Below, one piece after another: positions 45,401 to 54,823 of a stretch of DNA of 64,000 bases. The stretch's first letter is position 1; each line of letters begins with the position of its first letter. Position numbers and translations under genes: made by a program. The DNA is taken from positions 1-64,000 of the forward strand of contig CACJQI010000005.1 in NCBI GenBank assembly GCA_902595535.1. Reading direction: 5' to 3'. This DNA comes from an uncultured Pelagibacteraceae bacterium. GTDB taxonomy: Bacteria > Pseudomonadota > Alphaproteobacteria > Pelagibacterales > Pelagibacteraceae. A model generated the notes under the pieces. The model saw only the letters and a program-made list of their open reading frames with translations. It searched no databases and was not told the origin of the DNA.

Positions 45401-47104
45401 CTAATTAGGTTCAATTAAAAGATCTTTTATATTTAATTGCAAATACTTATTATTATTCCAATAATTTTCATGAATTTGAGCAATAACATGAACTTTCTTT
45501 TTATAAGACAAAAGATATTTTCCAATTTTAGTATTTAATGAATTAAAGCATATTGATTTAATTGATTTACCAACTCTTGGTTTAAAAATAACATTAATAT
45601 GTTTATTATTAATAGTTGTTACTTTAATAATTTTTAAATTTTTAATTAGAAAAGTAGGAATAGGATTACCATTACCAAATGGTCCTAATTTATTAATTTC
45701 GTTTGTAAAATCATTATTTATTGCACTAGACGAGATTTCTGCATCAAAAGTATTATTCAAAATTAGTTTTTTATTTTTAAGTACATAATCTTCTAAAATA
45801 AAATCTTCTAAATCTTTAAGTTTATCTTTTTTCATTGAAAAACCAGCAGCCATATTGTGTCCACCACCCTTTTCAATCAATTTTTTATCAATTAGTTTTT
45901 TAATAACACTACCAATATTATAATTAGTTGTAGATCTAGCTGATCCTTTAAGTTTATCTTTGGATGCTGTTATTACTATTGATGGTTTGTTAAAATAATC
46001 TTTTAATCTTGAAGCGATAATTCCAATAAGACCTTCTTTAATTTTAGAGCTATAATATATAATAACATTTTCATTTTCTTTTTCTAATTTTTCAAAATTA
46101 ATTTCATTTAGTATTTTATTTTCAACATCTTTTCTAATTTTATTAAGTTTAATTAATTCTAATGATTTTTTTTTAATAACGAGAAAATTTTCAGAAATTA
46201 ATAAATCAGCAGAAATTTTTGGGCTAGATATTCTACCACCTGAATTAATTATTGGTCCAATAAAAAATCCTAAATCATCAATTGTAAGATTATTTTTTTT
46301 TTCACATAATTCATATAGTGTTTTAAAAACAACGTTATCTTTTATATTAAAATTTTTGATTATATATAAAGCTATGTATCTATTTATTTTTCTTAATGGC
46401 ATTATGTCACAAACTAAAGCTAACAAAACATATATTAAATAATTGGAAAGATTAAATGATGATTTAATCTTTTTAATCATTATTTCTAAAAAGAAATAAG
46501 TTAGTGTTGTTGCACAATAATATTCTTTAGATGGATTATTAATATTCTTTTTGAGATTAATAAGAACATTAGTTTTTGGATATGGTTTATTTATTTCATG
46601 ATGATCTATTATTATTGATTTAATTTTGTTAGAATTTAAATAAGCTATTGATTGATTAGATGTAGATCCACAATCAACCATTATTATTAGTTTGGGTTTT
46701 TTTATAATCAATTTCTTAAATACTGATATACTAGGACCATATCCATCGCGCTCCCTATCTGGTATATAAAAAAAGTATGGATGCTTAATATGATCAAAAA
46801 ATTTAGCTAATAAAGAAGTAGCTGCTGTTCCATCAACATCGTAATCGCCAAAAATACATATAAGTTCTTTTTTATTAATAATTTTCTCTAAAAGTATTGT
46901 AGCTTCAATAAAATCTTTATCTTTTTTAAATTCATTTGTTATAATAGATGGATTTTTAATACTATTAATCTCACTATGATCAAAATTTCTAGAAATTATT
47001 AATTTAGAAATAATTTCGCTAAAATTTAAATCTTGTTTAATTTTCTCTATAGAATTTTTATTAATTTTTTTCTCAATCCATTTTTTCCCCGAAACAGATA
47101 TCAT
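45401..47104 (-). CDS. recJ: Single-stranded-DNA-specific exonuclease RecJ
   Basis: 5'-3' ssDNA exonuclease of recombination and mismatch repair. 567 residues, full length. DHH-family metal motifs: FGDYDVDGTAATSLL, MVDCGSTSNQSI, IIDHHE, then the DHHA1 region KGSARSTTNYNIG and KGGGHNMAAGFSM. Overlaps the glpX stop by four bases (ATGA). 41 bases separate it from tRNA-Glu downstream. Confidence 0.95.
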   Translation of the reverse strand: MISVSGKKWIEKKINKNSIEKIKQDLNFSEIISKLIISRNFDHSEINSIKNPSIITNEFKKDKDFIEATILLEKIINKKELICIFGDYDVDGTAATSLLAKFFDHIKHPYFFYIPDRERDGYGPSISVFKKLIIKKPKLIIMVDCGSTSNQSIAYLNSNKIKSIIIDHHEINKPYPKTNVLINLKKNINNPSKEYYCATTLTYFFLEIMIKKIKSSFNLSNYLIYVLLALVCDIMPLRKINRYIALYIIKNFNIKDNVVFKTLYELCEKKNNLTIDDLGFFIGPIINSGGRISSPKISADLLISENFLVIKKKSLELIKLNKIRKDVENKILNEINFEKLEKENENVIIYYSSKIKEGLIGIIASRLKDYFNKPSIVITASKDKLKGSARSTTNYNIGSVIKKLIDKKLIEKGGGHNMAAGFSMKKDKLKDLEDFILEDYVLKNKKLILNNTFDAEISSSAINNDFTNEINKLGPFGNGNPIPTFLIKNLKIIKVTTINNKHINVIFKPRVGKSIKSICFNSLNTKIGKYLLSYKKKVHVIAQIHENYWNNNKYLQLNIKDLLIEPN

Positions 47105-48048
47105 TCATTAATAAAATTAACTTTTTTAATTATTTTTTTAAAGTTTGAGCTTTTATGAGTAACTAAAGTCTCAGACATAATTTCATTATTATTAAATTTA
47201 ATACCATTTAAAATAATACTATCAGTAATTCCTGTGGCACAAAAAATTGAGTCGCCTTTAACTATTTCTTTTAATTCATACTTTCTATTAAGATCATCAA
47301 TTCCCATTTTTTTTGCCTCTTGAATGTCATGATTATTATCAAATATAAACCTTCCTTGAAAATGACAATCATATGCATCCAATGCAGATGCTGCTAAAAC
47401 TCCTTCTGGACCACCGCCAATACCAAGAAATATGTCAACATCATATTTTGGATCAGAAACAAAAAGAGCTCCAAGTACATCACCATCGGTAATAAATTTA
47501 ATTTTTACATTTAAGTCTTTAAGCTGATCAATTATTTTTTTATGTCTTGGTCTATCCAAAATACAAGCAGTAATAGATGACATGTCTTTATTTTTAAAAT
47601 CAGATAAATTTTTTATATTTTTTTCTATTGTAAAATCTAAATCAATTAAACCTTTATCAATTTTACCGGTTGCAATTTTGTTCATATATGTTTCAGGAGC
47701 ATTGAAAAGATTATTTTTTTCAGCAATTGCTAATACAGCTATACCACCTGGTAGGTTGTTTGCTACAAAGTTTGTCCCTTCTACGGGATCTACAGCTATG
47801 TCTAATGCAGGTCCTGTTTTACTTCCAAGTATTTCCCCTGTATATAACATGGGTGCCTCATCAAGAGAACCTTCACCAATAACAACTTCTCCAGTCATAT
47901 CGATTTTATTTAGCTCAGATCTCATTGAGTCAACTGCTGCTTGATCAGCGGCATTTTTATTTTTTTTGCCTACTAAATTATATGCTGCACTCGCTGCTTT
48001 TACTGTAACATTAACAAATTGATTAATAAATTTTTTATCAATTGCCAT
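47101..48048 (-). CDS. glpX: Fructose-1,6-bisphosphatase class II
   Basis: Gluconeogenic phosphatase, 315 residues. GlpX motifs: KNAADQAAVDSMR, GEVVIGEGSLDEAPMLYTGE (metal site), DIAVDPVEGTNFVANNLPGGIAVLAI, DGDVLGAL, and GIGGGPEGVLAASAL. Upstream gene of the glpX-recJ pair. In related bacteria hom usually precedes it, but here it does not. Confidence 0.95.
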   Translation of the reverse strand: MAIDKKFINQFVNVTVKAASAAYNLVGKKNKNAADQAAVDSMRSELNKIDMTGEVVIGEGSLDEAPMLYTGEILGSKTGPALDIAVDPVEGTNFVANNLPGGIAVLAIAEKNNLFNAPETYMNKIATGKIDKGLIDLDFTIEKNIKNLSDFKNKDMSSITACILDRPRHKKIIDQLKDLNVKIKFITDGDVLGALFVSDPKYDVDIFLGIGGGPEGVLAASALDAYDCHFQGRFIFDNNHDIQEAKKMGIDDLNRKYELKEIVKGDSIFCATGITDSIILNGIKFNNNEIMSETLVTHKSSNFKKIIKKVNFINE

Positions 48049-48060
48049 TAAGGTTTTTCA

Positions 48061-49068
48061 TTAATTGTTTTTCTCATCAAAATTAATAAGTTCTACATAA
48101 TTAAGTTTAGCTTCAAATTCACTTAATCTTTTCCAGACGGATATTAATTCTACTATAATAGTCCAAGAATTTACTAAAAATTGAAAAGATGTCTCTACTT
48201 TACCAAAAGCTCTAATTATTCCTTGAAAAAGTCCAAGAGTTAATCCCCCAGCTACTATTGATGGACCTAATGCAATATAAGGTACCATAACTCCAAATTG
48301 TAAATAACTCCATTTACCGACATCAAAATACATGTAGTGAAAAAATAATCTAAAATAATTTTTTCTTACTTCACCAAAGAATTTGGTAACAGAAAATGGA
48401 TCCGCTCTCTCGGGGTCGTCCTCACCATAAACTAATTCTTTTCTATATCTTGCCTCAACTACTTGATTTTTATATTGTAAACCTGGTAATTTATAGCCTA
48501 GTAATGCTAAGCCTACAGTTCCAGCTAATGCAAATAAAATTGCAAGATAAACTAAACCATGATTCACTTCTCCTACTAGAGGGAATGTAGTTATATTTTT
48601 ACTGTAATCCCAAAGAAGAGGCATAAATGCTATTAGTGTCATAATTGATCTCATAAAATTAACACCTAAAGATTCCATTATAGAAGCAAATAACCTAGTG
48701 TCTTCCTGAACTCTTTGTGATGCTCCTTCAGTTAAACGAAGTTTTTGCCAATTTTCATGTTTCATATAAAAATCATTCATAGATGTACGCCATCTAAAAA
48801 TATAATGTTTTATAAAAAAATCTAAGATTACTGCAATTGTAACGTATAAGGCTGCAATTTTTACAAAAGTAAATATTACTACATAATATTTTTCTAATGA
48901 AATTTTTCCTGGTGATTTTAAGGCTTCTTCAATTAAATTATAAAATTCCTCAAACCATCTATTAATATCAACATCTAACTGGACTTTATACCAAGTAGTA
49001 AATAGAATTAAAATAGACCCAAGTATACTCCAGCCAAACCACTGTTTTTGTGTAAAGAATTTAAACAT
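48061..49068 (-). CDS. SbmA/BacA-family peptide transporter
   Basis: 335 residues, about 6-7 transmembrane segments. Resembles SbmA/BacA proton-driven peptide importers rather than an ABC exporter: no ATP-binding domain, with the family features WYKVQLDVDINRWFEEFYNLIEEAL, FRWRTSMNDFYMKHENWQKLRLTEGASQRVQEDT, and the C-terminal FQFLVNSWTIIVELISVWKRLSEFE. Such proteins take up antimicrobial peptides and other oligopeptides. 12 bases upstream of glpX and 3 bases after the complex I subunit gene. Confidence 0.88.
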   Translation of the reverse strand: MFKFFTQKQWFGWSILGSILILFTTWYKVQLDVDINRWFEEFYNLIEEALKSPGKISLEKYYVVIFTFVKIAALYVTIAVILDFFIKHYIFRWRTSMNDFYMKHENWQKLRLTEGASQRVQEDTRLFASIMESLGVNFMRSIMTLIAFMPLLWDYSKNITTFPLVGEVNHGLVYLAILFALAGTVGLALLGYKLPGLQYKNQVVEARYRKELVYGEDDPERADPFSVTKFFGEVRKNYFRLFFHYMYFDVGKWSYLQFGVMVPYIALGPSIVAGGLTLGLFQGIIRAFGKVETSFQFLVNSWTIIVELISVWKRLSEFEAKLNYVELINFDEKNN

Positions 49069-49071
49069 TTT

Positions 49072-49353
49072 TTATTTTAAGAAATTATCAGCATATGATT
49101 TTTTAACTATTTTTCTTTTTTTAGGTTCAATCAATTCAAAATCTATTTTCTTTTTTTTTGCATAATTAATAGCAAGTTCTTTAGATGAGAATTCTAATTT
49201 TAATTCTGTTAAGGTATCTGATGAACTTTCCCATCCCATTAATGGATTTTTTGTTGGATCTTTTGTTTTAAATTCTAAAATCCATTTATCACTTTTAGCT
49301 GTTCCTGATTGCATGGGGTTTTTATTTGGAATGTAAATAATCGCTTTTTTCAT
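49072..49353 (-). CDS. NDUFS4-like NADH dehydrogenase accessory subunit
   Basis: 93 residues of the ETC complex I (NDUFS4/AQDQ) family found in alphaproteobacteria and mitochondria. Pattern: IYIPNKNPMQSGTAKSDKWILEF, PLMGWESSSDTLTELKLEFSSKELAINYAKKKKIDFEL. The start codon lies only 6 bases after the CCA end of tRNA-Pro on the same strand, so its mRNA probably arises by tRNA 3' processing and would be nearly leaderless. Confidence 0.92.
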   Translation of the reverse strand: MKKAIIYIPNKNPMQSGTAKSDKWILEFKTKDPTKNPLMGWESSSDTLTELKLEFSSKELAINYAKKKKIDFELIEPKKRKIVKKSYADNFLK

Positions 49354-49359
49354 AAATGA

Positions 49360-49436
<77 letters not shown>

Positions 49437-49440
49437 AACG

Positions 49441-49459
49441 ATGTACTATTACAGTACAT
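49441..49459. promoter_or_regulatory. Inverted repeat just upstream of tRNA-Pro
   Basis: ATGTACT / AGTACAT, a perfect 7-bp inverted repeat with a 5-base loop, lies 4 bases from the 5' end of tRNA-Pro. On the minus strand a TTGAAA ... TAATAG pair (16-base spacer) overlaps it, so it is in the promoter position. It may instead serve the divergent zinc-ribbon gene. Confidence 0.3.
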
Positions 49460-49530
49460 TTTAATTATTTCAAAGTGTAAAGATTAGTAAAAATCAGGTT
49501 TTTTTACAAAAATCTGTTATATAAGAGGAA

Positions 49531-50022
49531 ATGATTATCACTTGTCCTTCTTGTAATAAAAAATTTAAAATTCAAGATGAATTAATTCCATCTAAAGGCC
49601 GTAACCTTCAATGTGGTTCCTGTAATCATAATTGGTTTTATAAACTTGAAAATAAAATTGTTGAACCACTTAACTTAGGTGAAAATAGTAAAGAAAAAGT
49701 TATTGAACACACTCAAGATAATCCATCAAATTCAGATAATTCTGAGTCATTAAAATCAAAATTAAACCATGAAATAGATAAAGATATTAAGAATGATAAT
49801 ACTATTAAAAAAAGTGACTTACCTAAAAAATCTAAAAATATTACATTTACTAAGTTTTTATCATATATAATTGTTTCAATTATCTCATTCGCTGTTTTTG
49901 TTATTTTAATTGATACAATAAAAACACCATTAATTGATATTTTTCCTAGATTAGAAATCCATTTATTCAACCTTTTTGAAACATTGCAAGATATCAAACT
50001 ATTTATTATAGACCTATCTTAA
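49531..50022 (+). CDS. MJ0042-type zinc-ribbon membrane protein
   Basis: 163 residues. N-terminal zinc ribbon MIITCPSCNKKFKI ... LQCGSCNHNWFYK with two CxxC knuckles (residues 5-33), a long charged low-complexity middle (about 50-105), then one transmembrane helix (about 112-133) and a short C-terminal part. A cytoplasmic zinc ribbon tethered to the membrane is common in alphaproteobacteria; its role is unknown. A good AGAGGA ribosome-binding site precedes the ATG, unlike most genes here. Confidence 0.85.
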   Translation: MIITCPSCNKKFKIQDELIPSKGRNLQCGSCNHNWFYKLENKIVEPLNLGENSKEKVIEHTQDNPSNSDNSESLKSKLNHEIDKDIKNDNTIKKSDLPKKSKNITFTKFLSYIIVSIISFAVFVILIDTIKTPLIDIFPRLEIHLFNLFETLQDIKLFIIDLS

Positions 50023-50028
50023 TTAAGT

Positions 50029-51210
50029 ATGATTAACTATTTATCAAAACCTTTTAGGTGGTTTTTTAAACTTGAAGCAGCAAGTGGACTAGTATTGTTA
50101 TTTGCTGCAATAGTTGCTTTGGTTATAAGTAATTCGGATTTAGCAGAATTATATTTTTCTACTTTGAATGAATATCTATTTATAGGAATAAATAATTTTG
50201 GATTAAAATTATCTGTATTGCACTGGATAAATGATGCCTTGATGGCTATTTTCTTTTTTTTTGTTACTTTAGAAATAAAAAGAGAATTTTTACAAGGTGA
50301 ACTTTCTAATATTAAACAGGCTTTATTACCAATAATAGCTGCTGTAGGTGGTATGCTAGTGCCTGCATTATTTTATGTTTTCATAAATTTAGGTGATAGC
50401 GAAACTTTAAATGGTTGGGCAATACCATCTGCTACCGATATCGCTTTTTCTTTAGGTGTTTTATCTTTGCTTGGTAAAAGAGTTCCACTATCCTTAAAAG
50501 TTTTTTTAACTGCTCTAGCAATAATTGATGATTTAGGAGCAATTGTAATAATAGCCCTTTTCTATTCAGGAGATTTAAGCATAAAGTATTTAACTTTAAT
50601 GTTATTAGCTTTTATTATTTTATTAGTAATTAATAAGTTTAATATTAAAAAGTTCTTACCTTATTTAATTGTTGGAATTTTCCTTTGGGATTTTACTCAT
50701 AACTCAGGTATACATGCAACTATAGCAGGTGTTTTATTAGCTATGACAATCCCCCATAGAAAAAAAGAAAAAGATTTTTCTTTATTAATTAAAGTAGAGC
50801 ATGCCATTAGTCCTTATGTTGCTTTTGGTATAATGCCTTTATTTGCCTTTGCTAATGCGGGTGTTTCTTTGGAAGGTTTATCTTTTGCTTCATTATTAGA
50901 TAAGGTTCCCCTAGGTATAGTACTGGGATTATTCTTAGGCAAACAACTGGGTGTATTTATATTCTCTTATGTATCTATAAAATTAAAAGTAGCTCAAATG
51001 CCTAACAACACAAGTTGGTATAATTTTTATGGTGTTGGTGTTCTTACTGGTATTGGTTTCACAATGAGTTTATTTGTTGGAAATTTAGCTTTTGCTGAAA
51101 ACATGCAATATATGGATGGTGTGAAAATTGGTGTATTAACAGGATCATTATTATCTACTTTATTTGGTTATTTCTTAATATTACTTACTCCAAATAAACC
51201 CAATCAATGA
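50029..51210 (+). CDS. nhaA: Na+/H+ antiporter NhaA
   Basis: 393 residues, about 12 helices, inner membrane. The ion-binding pair is visible in LAIIDDLGAIVIIALFYSG (equivalent to Asp163/Asp164 of E. coli), with SATDIAFSLGVLSLLGKRVP before it and VGVLTGIGFTMSLFVGNLAF near the C-terminus. Important for sodium and pH balance in seawater. Six bases after the zinc-ribbon gene; overlaps the peroxidase gene by four. Confidence 0.96.
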   Translation: MINYLSKPFRWFFKLEAASGLVLLFAAIVALVISNSDLAELYFSTLNEYLFIGINNFGLKLSVLHWINDALMAIFFFFVTLEIKREFLQGELSNIKQALLPIIAAVGGMLVPALFYVFINLGDSETLNGWAIPSATDIAFSLGVLSLLGKRVPLSLKVFLTALAIIDDLGAIVIIALFYSGDLSIKYLTLMLLAFIILLVINKFNIKKFLPYLIVGIFLWDFTHNSGIHATIAGVLLAMTIPHRKKEKDFSLLIKVEHAISPYVAFGIMPLFAFANAGVSLEGLSFASLLDKVPLGIVLGLFLGKQLGVFIFSYVSIKLKVAQMPNNTSWYNFYGVGVLTGIGFTMSLFVGNLAFAENMQYMDGVKIGVLTGSLLSTLFGYFLILLTPNKPNQ

Positions 51211-51749
51211 AAAAAATAGTATTTTTATTATTTATAGTTATGTTTTTTTTTAAAACACAAGCAACAGCAAATTATGAAAAAAAGTTTTATGATTTCAGTA
51301 TAGAAAGTATAAGCGGTGAAAAAATTAATTTTAAAGATTACAAAAATAAAGTTATTTTAGTTGTAAATACTGCTAGTTATTGCGGATTTACAAAACAATA
51401 TAATGAATTACAGGAATTGTGGGATTTATATAGAGAAAAAGGATTAATTGTTCTTGGTGTTCCATCTAATTCGTTTAATCAAGAAAAAAATAACAATAAA
51501 GATGTTAAAGAATTTTGTGAGGTGAACTTTAATATTAACTTTCCACTTACAGCAATAACTGAGGTTAAAGGTAAAAATTCACATCAACTTTTTAAATGGG
51601 CAAAAGAAAATCATGGTAAATCAGCTGAACCTAAGTGGAATTTTCATAAAATTTTAATTAATAAAGATGGTAAGGTTGAAAATACATTTGCATCTTTTAC
51701 AAAACCTTTATCAAAAAAATTAATAAAGGCTATAGAAAATATCTTATAA
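51207..51749 (+). CDS. Exported glutathione peroxidase-like protein
   Basis: 180 residues. An N-terminal signal segment (about 1-20, ending TQATA) precedes the GPx fold: VILVVNTASYCGFTKQYNELQ with peroxidatic Cys59 (cysteine, not selenocysteine), GLIVLGVPSNSFNQE and the Trp in PKWNFHKILINKDG. Probably a periplasmic thiol peroxidase. Overlaps nhaA by four bases and the convergent hydrolase by six. Confidence 0.92.
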   Translation: MKKIVFLLFIVMFFFKTQATANYEKKFYDFSIESISGEKINFKDYKNKVILVVNTASYCGFTKQYNELQELWDLYREKGLIVLGVPSNSFNQEKNNNKDVKEFCEVNFNINFPLTAITEVKGKNSHQLFKWAKENHGKSAEPKWNFHKILINKDGKVENTFASFTKPLSKKLIKAIENIL

Positions 51750-52520
51750 GTTTATAGTTAATCCATCATAAGCTGGAATAACTTTTTTAGGCAATAATTT
51801 TTTCAGTACTTTGTAGTCAAGTACTGGAGAAAGATTAGTTAAGATAGCTTTTTTTGGTTTAAGATAATTTATAAGATCTAAAGACTCTTCTAAATTTAAA
51901 TGAGATGGGTGAAAATTATACCAAAGACAATCTATAATAAGATATCTTAAATTTTTAAAATATCTTAAGTCTTTTTTTAAAATCTCACTAACGTCACTTA
52001 TATAAGCTAATTCTCGATTTATGATGTAACAAATTGAGTTAACATTGCCATGTGTAACTGATATTGGTTTTACATTAATCTTTTTTAAAGAACTAGAAAT
52101 GAATAAATTGTTTTTTTTATTAATTTTATTTAAGTTTAATGTTGCAGGATACTCCTTTGAATAACTTTTAAAACAATAAGAAAAATTATCTTTTAAATAT
52201 TGCGATGTTGAGTTATCAGCAAAAACATCGATTGGTTTTTTATTTTTAAGGTAAAAAGATCGTAAGTCATTTATACCGTGAGTTTGGTCAGCGTGCATAT
52301 GAGAGTAAAAAACTTTATCAATTTTTTTTATTTTATGTCTTAGTAATTGCTGACGTAAATCAGGAGAAGTATCTATAAGAATATTCTCTTTGTCAGTTTT
52401 AATAAGGGCACAACATCTAGTTCTATAATTTTTTTTTTCATTAGGATCACAGTTACCAAAATAACCATCTGGACGTGGAACTCCCATTGAACTACCACAT
52501 CCTAAAATTATAAATTTCAT
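51744..52520 (-). CDS. PhnP-like metallo-beta-lactamase fold hydrolase
   Basis: 258 residues. LGCGSSMGVPRPDG at the N-terminus, metal motif YSHMHADQTHGINDLRSF (HxHxDH), a further His in VTHGNV and Asp in AYISDVSEI, typical of the PhnP/RNase Z-related phosphodiesterase group. It follows tatD and metG in the order conserved in alphaproteobacteria (holB-metG-tatD-hydrolase). Substrate not known. Confidence 0.9.
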   Translation of the reverse strand: MKFIILGCGSSMGVPRPDGYFGNCDPNEKKNYRTRCCALIKTDKENILIDTSPDLRQQLLRHKIKKIDKVFYSHMHADQTHGINDLRSFYLKNKKPIDVFADNSTSQYLKDNFSYCFKSYSKEYPATLNLNKINKKNNLFISSSLKKINVKPISVTHGNVNSICYIINRELAYISDVSEILKKDLRYFKNLRYLIIDCLWYNFHPSHLNLEESLDLINYLKPKKAILTNLSPVLDYKVLKKLLPKKVIPAYDGLTINL

Positions 52521-52527
52521 TTTAAAA

Positions 52528-53289
52528 TCAATTAAAAAAAAGATTGTTAAAATTGGAAGTTGTGATTTTTACAAGTTCTTCTTTTGGAATTCCTTTAATT
52601 TCTGCTAATTTTTTTGCTGTGTGATCAATAAATGAAGGTTCATTTTTCTTACCTCTATTAGGCACAGGTGCCAAAAAAGGACTATCTGTTTCAATCAAAA
52701 TTTTATCTAACGGTAATGATTTAAAAGTGTTTTGTAAATCTAAAGAATTTTTAAATGTAATAATTCCACTTGCAGAATAATAGGCATTTAGAGATTGAAG
52801 TTTATTTGCAAATTCTAAAGATCCTGTAAAACAATGCATCAGTATTTTAAGATTTTTATTTTTATATTCATTTAAAATTTCAAATGTTTCTTTTTCTGCA
52901 TCTCTTGAATGAATTATTATAGGAACATTTGACTTCATAGCGGCTTCAATATGTTTATAAAAACTTTTTATCTGTTTATCTTTATCACTATTATTATAGA
53001 AAAAATCTAGGCCAGTTTCACCAATACCTATAATTTTAGGATTTTCATTTAAATTTTTAACAATTTCATCTGAAGTAATTATATCGCTGTCTGCTTCATG
53101 AGGATGTATACCAATAGTTCCATAAATAATATTATCAAGATTTACGATATCTTTAACTCTATTAAAACTTTCAAAAGAAGTGGAGATGGTTAATAATTTT
53201 TCTATACCAATATTTTTAGATCGCTGTATTACATTTGGTAAGTCGCTAATAAGTGGTTCGTGATCTAAGTGACAATGTGAATCAATCAT
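52528..53289 (-). CDS. tatD: TatD-family deoxyribonuclease
   Basis: 253 residues, TIM-barrel metal hydrolase. MIDSHCHLDHEP (His4, His6), IGIGETGLDFFYN (Glu ligand), PIIIHSRDAEKETFEIL, MHCFTGSLE and LIETDSPFLAPVPNRGKKNEP are all present. 3'-5' DNase/RNase roles are known for the family. Overlaps metG by 8 bases. Confidence 0.94.
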   Translation of the reverse strand: MIDSHCHLDHEPLISDLPNVIQRSKNIGIEKLLTISTSFESFNRVKDIVNLDNIIYGTIGIHPHEADSDIITSDEIVKNLNENPKIIGIGETGLDFFYNNSDKDKQIKSFYKHIEAAMKSNVPIIIHSRDAEKETFEILNEYKNKNLKILMHCFTGSLEFANKLQSLNAYYSASGIITFKNSLDLQNTFKSLPLDKILIETDSPFLAPVPNRGKKNEPSFIDHTAKKLAEIKGIPKEELVKITTSNFNNLFFN

Positions 53290-54823
53290 TATTTTTTTCT
53301 ATTTTTTTAAAAAGAATATCTATTTTATTGATATTACCTCCTTTTACTAAAAAATCGTTATTTTTAATTGATGAAAAATTAATATCTTTTTCAGTTAAAT
53401 TAAAGATCTTTAAAGCCTTTAATGAAGAATTGGGAATTATTGGGAATAATAAAAAACTTATCTTTCTTACAATTTCTAATGTTGTGTAAACTATAGTATC
53501 TAATCTAAGTTTATCATCTTTTTTTTTCCATGGTTCTTGGTCATTAAAATACTTATTAGCTTCAAATAATGAATTGATAATATAATCAATATAAAAGTTA
53601 ATATCTTGATTATCAATTTTTTCTCTAATATTATCTAAATTATTCATATATTTATTAAGTATTTCCAAATCTTCTTTTTTGAAATCTATTTGTTTGGGAA
53701 TTTTACTTTCACAATTTTTTATTGCAAAAGTTGTTACACGTTGACATAGATTACCAAAGTTATTAGCTAAATCACTATTTATACAATCTTCTAATCTTTC
53801 TTGAGATATATTTCCATCATTACCAAAAGAAACTTCCTTAATTAAATAATATCTTAAAGGGTCTAAGCCATATTCTTTAATTATTTCTAAAGGATCAAGT
53901 ATATTACCTTTTGATTTAGACATTTTTTCATTATCAGAGAGTATCCAACCATGACCATATACTTTTGAAGGTAATTCAATTTTAGCAGCCAGTAAAAAAG
54001 CTGGCCAATAAACAGCATGAAATCTAAGTATATCTTTACCTATCAGATGAATTGATGCTGGCCAAAAATTTTTAAATAACTCATCATTTGCTTTTGGAAA
54101 ATTTAATGCGCTTAAATAGTTAGTTAAAGCATCTAACCAAACATAAATTACATGATCATTGTTATTTGGAACTTTTATACCCCATGAGAAACTTTTTCTA
54201 CTAACGGATAGATCTTTTAAGCCACTTTTAACAAAACTTATTACTTCATTCCTTCTTGATTCAGGAGCAATGAAATTAGGATGTGATTGGTAATAATCAA
54301 GAAGCGGTTTTTCCCATTTTGATAAACGAAAAAAATAAGATTCCTCCTCTATCCATTCAACTTTTGATTTTGAAGAGATTGCAACTTTATTTCCATCAAT
54401 TGTCTCGATTTCATCATCATTATAAAATGCTTCATCAGATACCGAGTACCAACCTGAATATTTTGATAGATAAATATCGTCATTTTTCTCAAGTTCTTTC
54501 CATAAATATTGAACCGTTTTTTTATGTCTTTCCTCAGTAGTCCGAATAAAATCTGTGTTAGTTAAATTAAGAGTTTTTGATAAATCTCTGAATGTTTGAC
54601 TTATTTGATCACAAAATTTTAAAGTATCAATATTTTGTTTTTCTGCAGCTCTTTGAATCTTTAAACCATGTTCATCCGTTCCAGTTAAAAAATAAACATT
54701 AAAATCATCCATTTTCTTAAATCTTGCAAAAAAATCAGCAATAATACTTGAATAGGCATGACCCATATGAGGTTTTGCAGAAGGATAATAGATAGGTGTA
54801 GTTATATAGAAATTTTTATCCAT
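53282..54823 (-). CDS. metG: Methionyl-tRNA synthetase
   Basis: 513 residues, the short form without the C-terminal tRNA-binding dimerisation domain. HIGH-type motif PSAKPHMGHAYSSI (about 14-27), TGTDEHGLKIQ, and KMSKS in DNEKMSKSKGN. The zinc-domain cysteines found in some MetG proteins are not visible in this copy, as is usual for the alphaproteobacterial type. Overlaps holB by 8 bases. Confidence 0.96.
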   Translation of the reverse strand: MDKNFYITTPIYYPSAKPHMGHAYSSIIADFFARFKKMDDFNVYFLTGTDEHGLKIQRAAEKQNIDTLKFCDQISQTFRDLSKTLNLTNTDFIRTTEERHKKTVQYLWKELEKNDDIYLSKYSGWYSVSDEAFYNDDEIETIDGNKVAISSKSKVEWIEEESYFFRLSKWEKPLLDYYQSHPNFIAPESRRNEVISFVKSGLKDLSVSRKSFSWGIKVPNNNDHVIYVWLDALTNYLSALNFPKANDELFKNFWPASIHLIGKDILRFHAVYWPAFLLAAKIELPSKVYGHGWILSDNEKMSKSKGNILDPLEIIKEYGLDPLRYYLIKEVSFGNDGNISQERLEDCINSDLANNFGNLCQRVTTFAIKNCESKIPKQIDFKKEDLEILNKYMNNLDNIREKIDNQDINFYIDYIINSLFEANKYFNDQEPWKKKDDKLRLDTIVYTTLEIVRKISFLLFPIIPNSSLKALKIFNLTEKDINFSSIKNNDFLVKGGNINKIDILFKKIEKNND

